A DNA stretch of 64,000 nt from Rhodoplanes sp. (GTDB taxonomy: Bacteria > Pseudomonadota > Alphaproteobacteria > Rhizobiales > Xanthobacteraceae): assembly GCF_013377085.1 (NCBI RefSeq), contig NZ_JACAAX010000003.1:186001-250000 (forward strand). The letters are read 5' to 3'. This document shows positions 16,632 to 25,306 of the stretch, piece after piece. The notes under the pieces were generated by a model. That model saw nothing but the letters and a program-made list of their open reading frames with translations, made no database searches and was not told where the DNA came from. Made by a program: the position numbers and the translations under genes. The stretch's first letter is position 1. Each line of letters begins with the position of its first letter.

Positions 16632-17615
16632 TCACGAATCGTCTGGTGTCGGCGCCGCGCGCCCGGCGTGCGTCGCGTTGCGGCGGCGGATGATCGCCTG
16701 GTTGAGCGCCGCCCCGTACACGAAGATGCTCGCGGTCCAGTACAGGAACACGAGCGCGATCATGGCGGAGGCGAGCCCCGCATACATCGACACATAGGCG
16801 CTGGCGAACTCCGCCAGATAACGTCCGAACAGCACGCCGGTGATCAGCCACATGGCGAGCGTGACGGCGACGCCCGGCGCAATCTCGTCGAGGCTGCGCC
16901 GACCCGACGGCAGCCATTTGTGGATCAGCGTGAGCGCGACCACCAGCACGACGCTGGCGATGGCGAAGCGCGCCACCGTCAGCGACACCTCGAACTGACG
17001 GAGATTGGGAAACCACCGGACCAGCGCGCCGAAGATCAGCGGGCCGAGCACGATCAGGAAGGCGAGCGCGATCATGCCGAAGGCGCCGACCAGCACGTAG
17101 CCGATCGATTCGAGCCGCAGCAGCCACCACGGCCGCGTCTCCGCCACCTCGTAGCTGCGGTTGAGGCCGATGCGCAGGCTCTCGATGCTGCTCGACGAGA
17201 AGTAGACGGCGAGCCCCGCCCCGATGGTGAGCAGGCCGCCATGCGCCGTGGTGAGCACGCTCGAAATCTCGCTCGCGATCGGTCCCGAGACCTCCTCGGG
17301 CCAGGCCTCGAGCAGCAGCAGGGCGACCTGGTCGGCGAGGTCCTGGGTGCCGAAAAAGCCGGTCAGGGCGGTGACGAAGATCAGGAAGGGGAACAGCGAC
17401 ATCAGGGTCGACAGGGCGATATGGCTGGCGATCGCCCAGCCGTCGTCGCGGCTGAAAGCGAGGAAGGCGTCGACTGCGATCCGGGCCGGAAACGTTATGA
17501 ATCGCAAGGACATGGCCTTAACCGGACGGGGGTCGCCGGGGGCTGCTTCGGGTTTCTTCGCAAGGCGAATTCCCTCTCCACGCAGGTGCGAAAAGATGCA
17601 ATCATTAGGCGTCAT
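16632..17615 (-). CDS. YihY/virulence factor BrkB family membrane protein
   Basis: 327 residues with six hydrophobic segments. Family features are DGWAIASHIALSTLMSLFPF, the segment VYFSSSSIESLRIGLNRSYE, and GVLFGRYLAEFASAYVSMYA. The old label ribonuclease BN is not supported for this family; the function is unknown. Start ATG 17615 is uncertain; ATG 17513 (MSLRFITFPAR) is a reasonable shorter form. It is divergent from mcd with an 81-base gap. Confidence 0.88.
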   Translation of the reverse strand: MTPNDCIFSHLRGEGIRLAKKPEAAPGDPRPVKAMSLRFITFPARIAVDAFLAFSRDDGWAIASHIALSTLMSLFPFLIFVTALTGFFGTQDLADQVALLLLEAWPEEVSGPIASEISSVLTTAHGGLLTIGAGLAVYFSSSSIESLRIGLNRSYEVAETRPWWLLRLESIGYVLVGAFGMIALAFLIVLGPLIFGALVRWFPNLRQFEVSLTVARFAIASVVLVVALTLIHKWLPSGRRSLDEIAPGVAVTLAMWLITGVLFGRYLAEFASAYVSMYAGLASAMIALVFLYWTASIFVYGAALNQAIIRRRNATHAGRAAPTPDDS

Positions 17616-17696
17616 GTCGATTTTTCATCAAGGGGCCATCGCGACCCTCGCGGCCTGCGCTCGGGGGCGTTCGCGATGCTGATTTCGGAGAAAACC

Positions 17697-19370
17697 ATGT
17701 CGTTAGCCGCAAAGCGATCCGAGTCCGGCCCTGATCTCGTGGCCCTCGCCAGCCGGGCCGCCGAGGCGCTCGACGCCGTTCTGGCCGACGCCATCCTGAG
17801 CGTTAAGGCCCGGGTCGGCGCGGCCGGCACCGGGGCGCGGCTGTTCGACCGCGAGCAGCGCGCCACCCACGGCCTCGCCTGGCTCGCCACCTATGCGGAG
17901 GCGGTGCGCCAGCTCGCAGCCTACACGGCCCGGATGACGGAGGCCGGCAAGCTCGGCGAGATCGAGGAGCTGGTGGTCCGCATCGGGCTCGGCGAGTACG
18001 TCGCCCAGGTCGCCGGCGGCATCCCGATGAGCCAGGGCGAGTTCGTCCGCCCGACCGATCTCGGCCTCGCCACGGCCGATGTCCTGCGCCGCCTCGGCCC
18101 GAGCCTCGATGCGCTCGCCGGGGTCGGCAACACGCCGGAGAACCGCGCCCGCCTGGTCGAGCTGATGCGCCAGCACCACTCGTCCACGGTCGGCGACTGC
18201 GGGATCGACGACACCTACGAGCAGATCCGCGAGGAGATGCGGAAATTCGCCGACTCCGAGGTGATCCCGCACGCGCACGGCTGGCACCGCGCCAATGCCT
18301 ACATCCCGATGGAGACCGTCACCCACATGGCCGAGCTCGGCGTGTTCGGCCTGACGATCCCGGAGGAGTACGGCGGCATGGGGCTCGGCAAGGAGTCGAT
18401 GTGCGTCGTCTCCGAGGAGCTGTCGCGCGGATACATCGGCGTCGGCTCGCTCGGCACCCGCTCGGAGATCGCGGCCGAGCTGATCCTCGGCGGCGGCACC
18501 GACGAGCAGAAGCAGAAATGGCTGCCCAAGATCGCCTCGGGCGAGATCCTGCCGACTGCGGTGTTCACCGAGCCCAACACCGGCTCCGACCTCGCCTCGC
18601 TGCGCACCCGCGCGGTGCGCGAGGGCGACGTCTACAAGGTCAACGGCAACAAGACCTGGATCACCCATCCGGTGCGCGCCGACCTGATGACGCTGCTGGT
18701 CCGCACCAACCCGAAGGACCCCGGCTATCAGGGTCTGTCGATGCTGCTCGCCGAAAAACCGCGCGGCACCGACGCCGAGCCGTTCCCGGCGCCCGGCATG
18801 TCGGGCACCGAGATCGAGGTCCTGGGCTATCGCGGCATGAAGGAATACGAGATCGCCTTCGACGGCTTCGAGGTGCCGGTCGAGAACCTGCTCGGCGGCG
18901 TCGAGGGGCAGGGCTTCAAGCAGCTCATGCAGACGTTCGAGGCGGCCCGCATTCAAACCGCCGCCCGGGCGATCGGCGTGGCGCAGGCCGCCATGGAGGA
19001 GGCGCTCGCCTACGCCGAGACGCGGGTGCAGTTCGGCCAGCCGATCGTCGCCTTCCCGCGCGTCTCCGACAAGATCGCCATGATGGCGGCCGAGATCATG
19101 ATCGCCCGCCAGATCTCCTACTTCGCCGCCAAGGAGAAGGACGAGGGCAAGCGCTGCGACCTCGAGGCCGGCATGGCGAAGCTTTTGGCCGCCCGCGTCG
19201 CCTGGGCGGCGGCCGACAACGCCGTGCAGATCCACGGCGGCAACGGCTTCGCGCTGGAGTACCGCATCTCGCGGATCCTCTGCGACGCCCGCATCCTGTC
19301 GATCTTCGAAGGCGCCGCCGAGATCCAGGCCCAGGTGATCGCCCGCCGCCTGATGGACCGGGGGAACTGA
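17697..19370 (+). CDS. mcd: (2S)-methylsuccinyl-CoA dehydrogenase
   Basis: 557 residues, an acyl-CoA dehydrogenase with an extra N-terminal domain of about 155 residues (ALASRAAEALDAVLADAIL onward). That extension and the AYAETRVQFGQPI region are typical of Mcd, the FAD enzyme that oxidises methylsuccinyl-CoA to mesaconyl-CoA in the ethylmalonyl-CoA pathway and passes electrons to ETF. The active-site region IFEGAAEIQ contains the catalytic Glu. ATG 17697 has a CGGAGAAAA ribosome site. Electron acceptor genes etfBA lie 17 kb downstream. Other pathway genes (ccr, ecm) are not in the window. A different branched acyl-CoA dehydrogenase is the alternative. Confidence 0.85.
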   Translation: MSLAAKRSESGPDLVALASRAAEALDAVLADAILSVKARVGAAGTGARLFDREQRATHGLAWLATYAEAVRQLAAYTARMTEAGKLGEIEELVVRIGLGEYVAQVAGGIPMSQGEFVRPTDLGLATADVLRRLGPSLDALAGVGNTPENRARLVELMRQHHSSTVGDCGIDDTYEQIREEMRKFADSEVIPHAHGWHRANAYIPMETVTHMAELGVFGLTIPEEYGGMGLGKESMCVVSEELSRGYIGVGSLGTRSEIAAELILGGGTDEQKQKWLPKIASGEILPTAVFTEPNTGSDLASLRTRAVREGDVYKVNGNKTWITHPVRADLMTLLVRTNPKDPGYQGLSMLLAEKPRGTDAEPFPAPGMSGTEIEVLGYRGMKEYEIAFDGFEVPVENLLGGVEGQGFKQLMQTFEAARIQTAARAIGVAQAAMEEALAYAETRVQFGQPIVAFPRVSDKIAMMAAEIMIARQISYFAAKEKDEGKRCDLEAGMAKLLAARVAWAAADNAVQIHGGNGFALEYRISRILCDARILSIFEGAAEIQAQVIARRLMDRGN

Positions 19371-19395
19371 GCAGACGCGCGCACCGGGGTTCCTG

Positions 19396-19489
19396 GTAGG
19401 GTGCAATGAGCGCAAGCGAATTGCACCGTGAAGCGCGGACCGTTCATTCGGTTGGTTCGGCGCAATTCGCTGCGCTCATTGCGCCCTAC
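19396..19489. repeat. Palindromic intergenic repeat, family A copy 1
   Basis: Two arms of about 31 bases (19396-19427 and 19459-19489) are nearly perfect reverse complements around GCAATGAGCGCA-GCGAATTGC, with paired compensating changes. The right end CTAC supplies the TAG stop of the molybdenum hydroxylase gene. The same element is at 43373-43464. Confidence 0.85.
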
Positions 19490-21744
19490 GTCCGCGGTGT
19501 GGCCGCCTGGCCGCCGAGCGCGGCCTTCACCCGCTCGGGCGTGAACGGCACGGTGCGCAGCCGCGCGCCGGTGGCGTCGAACACCGCATTGGCGAGCGCG
19601 GCGCCGACCGGCGCGCAGGCCGCCTCGCCGGCGCCGAGCGGCGGATCGGTCGGCCGGTCGATCAGCACGATGTCGAGCTTCGGCACGTCCGAGAAGGTCA
19701 AGAGCGGATAGCTCGACCAGTCCGTGCTGGTGACGCGCTTCTGGTCGAACCGCACCTCCTCCATCAGCACGCGGCTCAGCGTCTGCAGGATGCTGCCCTC
19801 GACCTGGGCGCGCACGCCGTCCGGATTGATGATCTGCCCGCAGTCGTGCGCGCAGGCGACGCGCTCGACCTTGATGGCGCCGCTCGACCGCTCGACCGCC
19901 ACGTCCATGCCGATCGCCACATGCGCCTCCTCGTGCTTGTAGTGGATATAGGCGATGCCGCGCCCGCGGCCGACCGGTGCGTCACGGCCGGGACCGGGCG
20001 AGGGACGTGCCTGCCAGCTCATCATCTGGGCGACCTGCTCGACCACGGCGATGCCGCGCGGGTTGGTCAGCCCCTGCAGCCGCAGCGCCAGCGGGTCGAG
20101 CCCCGCCGCGGCGGCGAGCTCGTCCAGGAAGCTCTCGACCGCGAAGCAATTGGCCGGCTTGCCGGGCGAGCGCAGCGGCGCCGGGCGCAGCGGCGATGTC
20201 TTCAGCCAGTGGGCCACCACCTGCACGCGGTCGGTCCGGTAGGGCGGATCGCCGTTCTGCGCGATCTGCCCGGAGTTGAGGCCGGGCATCTGGTCGAGGC
20301 CGGCGGCCTCCGGCGCCAGCAGCGGGATGCTGGGCAGCCCGCGGGTGTTTTCGGGAATCCACATGTCGGTGCGCCAGTCGCGGATCTTTCCTGCCGCGTC
20401 GATCGCGCCGGCGATGTCGATGAGCTGGGCGGGGCCCTTGGGGTCCCAGCCGAGTTCGTCCTCACGCGACCACTGCACCCGCACCGGCGCCCCGACCGCG
20501 CGCGACAGCACGGCGGCGTCGGCGGCCGCGTCCTCGTGGCCGTTCATGCCGTAGCAGCCGGCGCCGTCCAGGTAGATCAGCCGCACCTTGTCCTTCGGAA
20601 GCTTCAAGAAGCGAGCGAAGGTGTCCTGGTTGCCGTGGGTTCCCTGCGAGGCGGTCCACACCGTGGCGCTGTCGGGTTTGACGTCGGCGACCGCGCAGGA
20701 CGGGCCGATCGAGGCATGGCTCTGCATCGGCCAGAAATAGGTCGCCTGCAGCGTCTTGGCGCCGTCGGGGCGTGGCGCCTCGGCGCCCTTGGTCACCAGC
20801 ACCTGCTCGGTGGCGCCGGGCGACGCCTTGAGGACTGCCGGGAGCTGGTCCTGCGCCGGCAGGCCGGAGCCTTCCGTCCACTGGGCCTTCAGGGCGCGCG
20901 CCGCCTTGACGGCGGTCCATTCGTCCGCCGCGACGACGGCGAGGAAATCCTTGATGTGCACTACGCGCACGCCGGCGAGGCCCGCCACCGAGGCTTCGTC
21001 GACCGCGACCAGATGCGCCCCGAGCGCGGGCGGCCGGATCATGCGGGCATGCAGCATGCCGGGCACCGCGAAGTCGTGCACATAGGTGAGCGTGCCGGTG
21101 CATTTTGCCGGTACGTCGGGCCGCGGCAAGGGCTTGCCGACCAGCGTGTAGGTCGCCGGGTCCCTCACGGGCGCCTTCGGGTCGAGCTTCAGATCGAAGC
21201 GCTTGCCGCCGATCAGCTCGGCGAAGCCGAGGCCGGTGCCGCCGGCCTTCGGCCGCACCGCGCCGCCCTCGGCGACGAGCGTCTCGGCCGGCACCCCGAG
21301 CCGCTGCGCGGCGATCTCCACCAGCGCCTTGCGGGCCGTGGCTGCCGCCTGGCGGATCTGCATGCCGCCGCGGGCGATGCCGTAGGAGCCGGCGGTGCGG
21401 CCCTGGTCGGGCGTCAGCGCGGTGTCGCCCTCGATATAGGTGATCTTGTCGAGGCCGATGCCGAGCTCCTCGGCGGCGATCTGCGGGATGGCGACGCGCA
21501 GGCCCTGGCCGAGATCGACCTTGCCGCACCACACCGTGACGGTGCCGTCGCCGTTGACGGCCAGATACGCATCGACCTCCTTGGGATCGAGCACGCGGGC
21601 GGGCGCGGCGGCCTGGGCCGCGCCTTGCGCCAGCACGGCGATGGGTTCGAGCCGGCCGCCGCCGAGGACGAAGCCGACCGTGAGGGCGCCGCCTTTCAGC
21701 AGCGCGCGGCGGGAGACGTTTGGCGCGATTTGCGACGTGGTCAT
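19486..21744 (-). CDS. Molybdopterin-binding large subunit of a Tat-exported aldehyde/xanthine-oxidase-family hydroxylase
   Basis: 752 residues. A Tat signal (SRRALLKGGALTVGF, residues 11-25) directs the folded enzyme to the periplasm. The body is the molybdenum-binding large subunit of the isoquinoline oxidoreductase (IorB-like) branch: QGLRVAIPQIAAEELG, then GSYGIARGG, and the late GEAACAPVGAALANAV with the active-site Glu of the GxGE(A/P) motif. It pairs with the 2Fe-2S subunit 2 bases upstream. There is no FAD subunit, so electrons probably go to a cytochrome. Substrate unknown (N-heterocycle or aldehyde). Confidence 0.88.
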   Translation of the reverse strand: MTTSQIAPNVSRRALLKGGALTVGFVLGGGRLEPIAVLAQGAAQAAAPARVLDPKEVDAYLAVNGDGTVTVWCGKVDLGQGLRVAIPQIAAEELGIGLDKITYIEGDTALTPDQGRTAGSYGIARGGMQIRQAAATARKALVEIAAQRLGVPAETLVAEGGAVRPKAGGTGLGFAELIGGKRFDLKLDPKAPVRDPATYTLVGKPLPRPDVPAKCTGTLTYVHDFAVPGMLHARMIRPPALGAHLVAVDEASVAGLAGVRVVHIKDFLAVVAADEWTAVKAARALKAQWTEGSGLPAQDQLPAVLKASPGATEQVLVTKGAEAPRPDGAKTLQATYFWPMQSHASIGPSCAVADVKPDSATVWTASQGTHGNQDTFARFLKLPKDKVRLIYLDGAGCYGMNGHEDAAADAAVLSRAVGAPVRVQWSREDELGWDPKGPAQLIDIAGAIDAAGKIRDWRTDMWIPENTRGLPSIPLLAPEAAGLDQMPGLNSGQIAQNGDPPYRTDRVQVVAHWLKTSPLRPAPLRSPGKPANCFAVESFLDELAAAAGLDPLALRLQGLTNPRGIAVVEQVAQMMSWQARPSPGPGRDAPVGRGRGIAYIHYKHEEAHVAIGMDVAVERSSGAIKVERVACAHDCGQIINPDGVRAQVEGSILQTLSRVLMEEVRFDQKRVTSTDWSSYPLLTFSDVPKLDIVLIDRPTDPPLGAGEAACAPVGAALANAVFDATGARLRTVPFTPERVKAALGGQAATPRT

Positions 21745-21746
21745 GA

Positions 21747-22229
21747 TCAGCCCCCCTGTCCGGCTTGTCCCGTCTGGCCCGAGGCGGCCAGCACGGCGCG
21801 CACCACCCGCACATGGGTGCCGCAGCGGCAGAGATTGCCGTCGAGCGCGGCGCGGATGTCCGCCTCGCTCGGCTTCGGCGTCTCGCGCAGCAGCGCCGCG
21901 GCGCTGACGATCATGCCGCTGGTGCAGTAGCCGCATTGCGGCACCTGCGCCGCAATGAAGGCGGCCTGCAGGGGATGCGGCGCCGCCGGCGTCCCCAGCC
22001 CTTCCAGCGTGGTGATCGACTTGCCCGCCGTCTCGGCCACGGTCGCCCGGCAGGACGGCATCGCCTTGCCGTCGACCAGCACGTTGCAGGCGCCGCACTG
22101 GCCGAGGCCGCAGCCGAACTTTGTCGCAGTCAGGCCGAGGCCGCGCAGCGCATAGAGCAGGGGCTGGTCGGGATCCGCGGATTCGATGGTCCGCGAGGTT
22201 CCGTTCAATCGGATCTCGTAGCGGGGCAT
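21747..22229 (-). CDS. 2Fe-2S small subunit of the molybdenum hydroxylase
   Basis: 160 residues with both expected clusters: a plant-ferredoxin-type cluster on Cys40, Cys45, Cys48 and Cys60 (FGCGLGQCGACNV), and a second on Cys99, Cys102, Cys134 and Cys136 (QCGYCTSG, NLCRCG). It has no signal peptide and is presumably carried out with the Tat-tagged large subunit. It is the first gene of the pair, with start ATG 22229 after GGAGGCCGCC. The opposing ABC importer begins 295 bases away and may bring in the enzyme's substrate or be regulated with it. Confidence 0.92.
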   Translation of the reverse strand: MPRYEIRLNGTSRTIESADPDQPLLYALRGLGLTATKFGCGLGQCGACNVLVDGKAMPSCRATVAETAGKSITTLEGLGTPAAPHPLQAAFIAAQVPQCGYCTSGMIVSAAALLRETPKPSEADIRAALDGNLCRCGTHVRVVRAVLAASGQTGQAGQGG

Positions 22230-22524
22230 GGCGGCCTCCTGGGCGGCACGCGAGACCGCGGCGCCTTCGTGTGCGGTGTGCGGGCGGATCGTAGCGGCTC
22301 ATTTTGTCATCGCCACCGTGGCGGGGCGCACGATGGGTCGCGGGCGATCACATTGCAGCGACGACGGCGTGGCTGACGACGCGTGGCTGTGGTTGCGTTG
22401 TCGGCTCGGCTCGTACCGTCGGCAGCTCATAAGCCAGACGGAATATTCCATGATTTAATTCGAATGGCAGAGGGGGCCGCATTGCGACAAGATGGCGGTG
22501 CCGGGCCGTCACCAGGAGTCGTCG

Positions 22525-23520
22525 ATGCTGCGCCATCCGAAACTCGACCGCAGAATGTTTGCGGCCCTCGCCGGCGCCGCGGCGCTTCTGCTCGCGACAC
22601 CGGCCGTGCAGGCCCAGACCGCAGCGGCGCCCACGACGCTGCGCATCTCCACCTTCAAGGGCCAGCCGCACTACGCCAGCTCCTACATGCTGGCCAAGGT
22701 GGCGCCGCCCAACGTCAAGATCGACCTTCTGGAGGTTGCGACCTCGGCGGAGGCCATGGATGCGCTCCTCACCGGCAACATCGACGCCGCCTATCTGGGC
22801 CTCGTCACCTCGGTGCTGGCGGTGGCGCAGGACCGGCCCGTCGCCGTGATCGCCGCGGTCAGCTCCAAGGGCGGCCGCATCGTCGCCCGCAAGGGCTCCG
22901 GCATCGCCGCCGTGAAGGACCTCAAGGGCAAAACCGTCGCGGTGTCGAAGGCGACCCAGACCGACATCATGATGCGCGAGCTGTTGCAGAAGGCCGGGCT
23001 CGAGGCCGGCAAGGACGTCGAGTTCGTGCTGCTGCCGACCAATGCGCATGTCGAGGCGCTGGCGTCCGGTCGCATCGACGTCGCCGCCACCACCGAGCCG
23101 GCCGGCTCGATCATGCTGTCCATGGGGGTCGGCACCGACATCGCGCCGGACCTCTACGAGACCTCGACCGGCAAGGTCGGCATCGTCCTGGCGGTGTCCC
23201 GCGCCACCATCGAGAAGGATCCGGCGAAAGTGCAGCTCATCGCCGACCTGCACGCCAAGGCGACCGCCTGGGTGCAGAGCCATCCCGACGAGACGGCCGC
23301 GGAGCTGGCGAAGATTCTTCGTCAGAAGGAGGACGTGGTGCGGCTCGCCATGACCAACAGCGCGCTGTCGATCGACATCGACGACGCGTTCAAGCAGCAG
23401 ACCGCGACGCTGATCGACCAGCTCATCAAGATCAAGTATCTCGACCGGAGTGTCGCCGTCGACAAGGTGTTCGACCTGCGCTTCCTCGACAAGGCGCGCG
23501 CCGCCGCCGAAGCGAAGTGA
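22525..23520 (+). CDS. NitT/TauT-type ABC transporter substrate-binding protein
   Basis: 331 residues. The signal peptide at 1-29 (RRMFAALAGAAALLLATPAVQA) is followed by a TauA/SsuA-like fold: GNIDAAYLGLVTSVLA, then GKTVAVSKATQTD and the helix DLKGKTVA. ATG 22525 has a CAGGAG site; an upstream in-frame start adds 11 residues without one. First gene of an SBP-permease-ATPase operon. A perfect palindrome GGAATATTCC (22440-22449) lies in the promoter region. Ligand class: sulfonate, nitrate, pyrimidine precursor or aromatic; not decidable. Confidence 0.9.
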   Translation: MLRHPKLDRRMFAALAGAAALLLATPAVQAQTAAAPTTLRISTFKGQPHYASSYMLAKVAPPNVKIDLLEVATSAEAMDALLTGNIDAAYLGLVTSVLAVAQDRPVAVIAAVSSKGGRIVARKGSGIAAVKDLKGKTVAVSKATQTDIMMRELLQKAGLEAGKDVEFVLLPTNAHVEALASGRIDVAATTEPAGSIMLSMGVGTDIAPDLYETSTGKVGIVLAVSRATIEKDPAKVQLIADLHAKATAWVQSHPDETAAELAKILRQKEDVVRLAMTNSALSIDIDDAFKQQTATLIDQLIKIKYLDRSVAVDKVFDLRFLDKARAAAEAK

Positions 23521-23533
23521 TGGAGGCCGCGTG

Positions 23534-24376
23534 ATGACGGTGGCGGTCCAGGACGGCGCGCCGGCCCGCGGCGCTCCGGTTCCGGCCCGCAAGGCCGGCG
23601 CCGTGCGCCGGCTGCTCACCACGCTGCTCGTCTATCTGGTGATGCCGGTCGGCCTGCTGACGGCCTGGCAGGTCGCCTCCGAGCTCGGTTGGGTCTCGGC
23701 CTATCTGCTGCCGCCGCCGAGCCGCGCCGCCGTAGGATTCTGGGAGATCGCCACCGACGGTACGCTGTGGACGCACGTCAAGGCCAGCCTGTTCCGCAGC
23801 ATCGCGGGTTTTCTCATCGCCACCTCGATCGCCGTGCCGCTCGGCGTCGTCGTCGGCTGGTCGCCGCTGTTCCGAAAGCTCTCGCACATCACGTTGCTGC
23901 TGTTGATCCCGATCCCGATCACGGCGTGGATCTCGATCGCCATCGTGTGGTTCGGCATCGGCGACGCCTCGGCCGTGTTCCTGGTGGCGCTCGGCGCCGC
24001 CGTGCCGATCCTGATCAACACCGTCCACGGCGTCGAATGGGTCGAGCCCGTGTATATCGAGGCGGCCCGCATGCTCGGCACCGGGCCGCGCCAGATTCTC
24101 TGGCGCATCGTGCTGCCGGCGGCGCTGCCCAACATCTTCACCGGGCTGCGGCTGGGCCTGCGTAACTCTTGGGCCGGCCTGGTGGTCGCCGAGATGATCG
24201 GCGCCAAATCCGGCGTCGGCTATCTGATCTGGGACGCCCGGCTGATGATGCGCTCCGATCTGGTCATCGTCGGCATGCTGATGGTCGGCGTGCTCGGCCT
24301 CGTGTCGGACCAGACGATGAGCCGCGCCGGCCGAAGGCTGCTGCGCTGGCACGAAGGGCTGTCGCGCAATGACTGA
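23534..24376 (+). CDS. NitT/TauT-type ABC transporter permease
   Basis: 280 residues, six membrane segments, with the BPD_transp_1 EAA loop EAARMLGTGPRQILWRIVLP. The variable N-terminus (first 28 residues) is polar. Start ATG 23534 is preceded by GGAGG (23522-23526). It begins 13 bases after the receptor gene and overlaps the ATPase gene by 8 bases, so the three are co-translated. VVAEMIGAKSGVGYLI is the usual C-terminal sequence of SsuC/TauC-like permeases. Confidence 0.93.
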   Translation: MTVAVQDGAPARGAPVPARKAGAVRRLLTTLLVYLVMPVGLLTAWQVASELGWVSAYLLPPPSRAAVGFWEIATDGTLWTHVKASLFRSIAGFLIATSIAVPLGVVVGWSPLFRKLSHITLLLLIPIPITAWISIAIVWFGIGDASAVFLVALGAAVPILINTVHGVEWVEPVYIEAARMLGTGPRQILWRIVLPAALPNIFTGLRLGLRNSWAGLVVAEMIGAKSGVGYLIWDARLMMRSDLVIVGMLMVGVLGLVSDQTMSRAGRRLLRWHEGLSRND

Positions 24377-25181
24377 CCGCGAGCAGCCGGCCAAGATCCG
24401 CGCCGAAGGCATCGCCAAGACGTTCGCGTCGGACGGCCGCGAGGTGGTGGCGCTGCAGCCCGTCGATCTCGCCGTGAAGGACGGCGAGTTCGTCTGCATT
24501 CTCGGGCCCAGCGGCTGCGGCAAGAGCACGCTGCTGCGCATCGTCGCCGGCCTGATCGCGGCGAGCGCCGGCACCGTGACGATGGACGGGCGGACCATCA
24601 CCGGCCCCGGCCCGGAGCGTGGCCTGGTGTTCCAGGAATACGCGCTGTTTCCCTGGCTCACCGTGATGCAGAACATCATGTACGGGCCGACCGTGCGTGG
24701 CCTCGGCCGGCGCGAGGCGGAGAAGCGGGCGCGCGCCCAGATCGCCCGCGTCGGGCTCGACGGCTTCGAGCAGCATTTCCCGCGCCAGCTCTCCGGCGGC
24801 ATGAAGCAGCGTGTCGGCATCGCCAGGGTGTGGGCGAACCAGCCCGACGTGATGCTGATGGACGAGCCGTTCGGCGCCCTCGACGCCATCACGCGCAACA
24901 TCCTGCAGCGCGACCTCTTGAAGCTCTGGCTCGAGGAGCGTCATACCGTGATCTTCGTCACCCACAGCGTCGACGAGGCGATCTTTCTGGCCGACCGCGT
25001 GGTGGTGATGTCGGCGCGGCCCGGCCGCATCACCGCGATCGTGCCGGTCGAGGCGCCGCGTCCGCGCGACTTGTTGGCGCCGGAGGCGATCGCGCTGAAG
25101 GCCGAGCTGACCAAGCTGGTCGAGGACCAGGTGATGGGCGCCCGCGGCGAGCCGAGCCGGCTGCGCGAATACGTGAGCTGA
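24369..25181 (+). CDS. NitT/TauT-type ABC transporter ATPase
   Basis: 270 residues. All nucleotide-binding motifs are intact: Walker A GPSGCGKST (46-54), Q-loop VFQEYALFPWL, signature LSGGMKQR, Walker B VMLMDEP with catalytic Glu, and the H-loop FVTHSVDEA. It resembles SsuB/TauB. It completes the importer operon starting at 22525. No terminator hairpin is obvious in the 125 bases before the next gene. Confidence 0.94.
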   Translation: MTDREQPAKIRAEGIAKTFASDGREVVALQPVDLAVKDGEFVCILGPSGCGKSTLLRIVAGLIAASAGTVTMDGRTITGPGPERGLVFQEYALFPWLTVMQNIMYGPTVRGLGRREAEKRARAQIARVGLDGFEQHFPRQLSGGMKQRVGIARVWANQPDVMLMDEPFGALDAITRNILQRDLLKLWLEERHTVIFVTHSVDEAIFLADRVVVMSARPGRITAIVPVEAPRPRDLLAPEAIALKAELTKLVEDQVMGARGEPSRLREYVS

Positions 25182-25306
25182 GCCTGAGGCGAGCCGCTCC
25201 CGGCCGGTTGGCGCGGCGCGGTCGGCCGTGGCATTGTCCCCGGTGAATCGATACCGTCCCGGCCGGCGCCGATCGACGCCGCATCGGCCATCGTCCCGGA
25301 GGACCC

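Noticed and set aside
16336-16797. A 153-codon plus-strand open frame in and beyond the gene-free region
   Set aside because: Its second half is antisense to BrkB and the first half has biased composition without family likeness.
16668-17696. A long in-frame upstream extension of the methylsuccinyl-CoA dehydrogenase
   Set aside because: It runs antisense through the BrkB gene; the enzyme's own N-terminal domain starts at ATG 17697 with a good ribosome site.
19846-21930. A 694-codon plus-strand open frame over the molybdenum hydroxylase
   Set aside because: No domain resemblance, and it covers conserved molybdopterin-binding motifs on the other strand.
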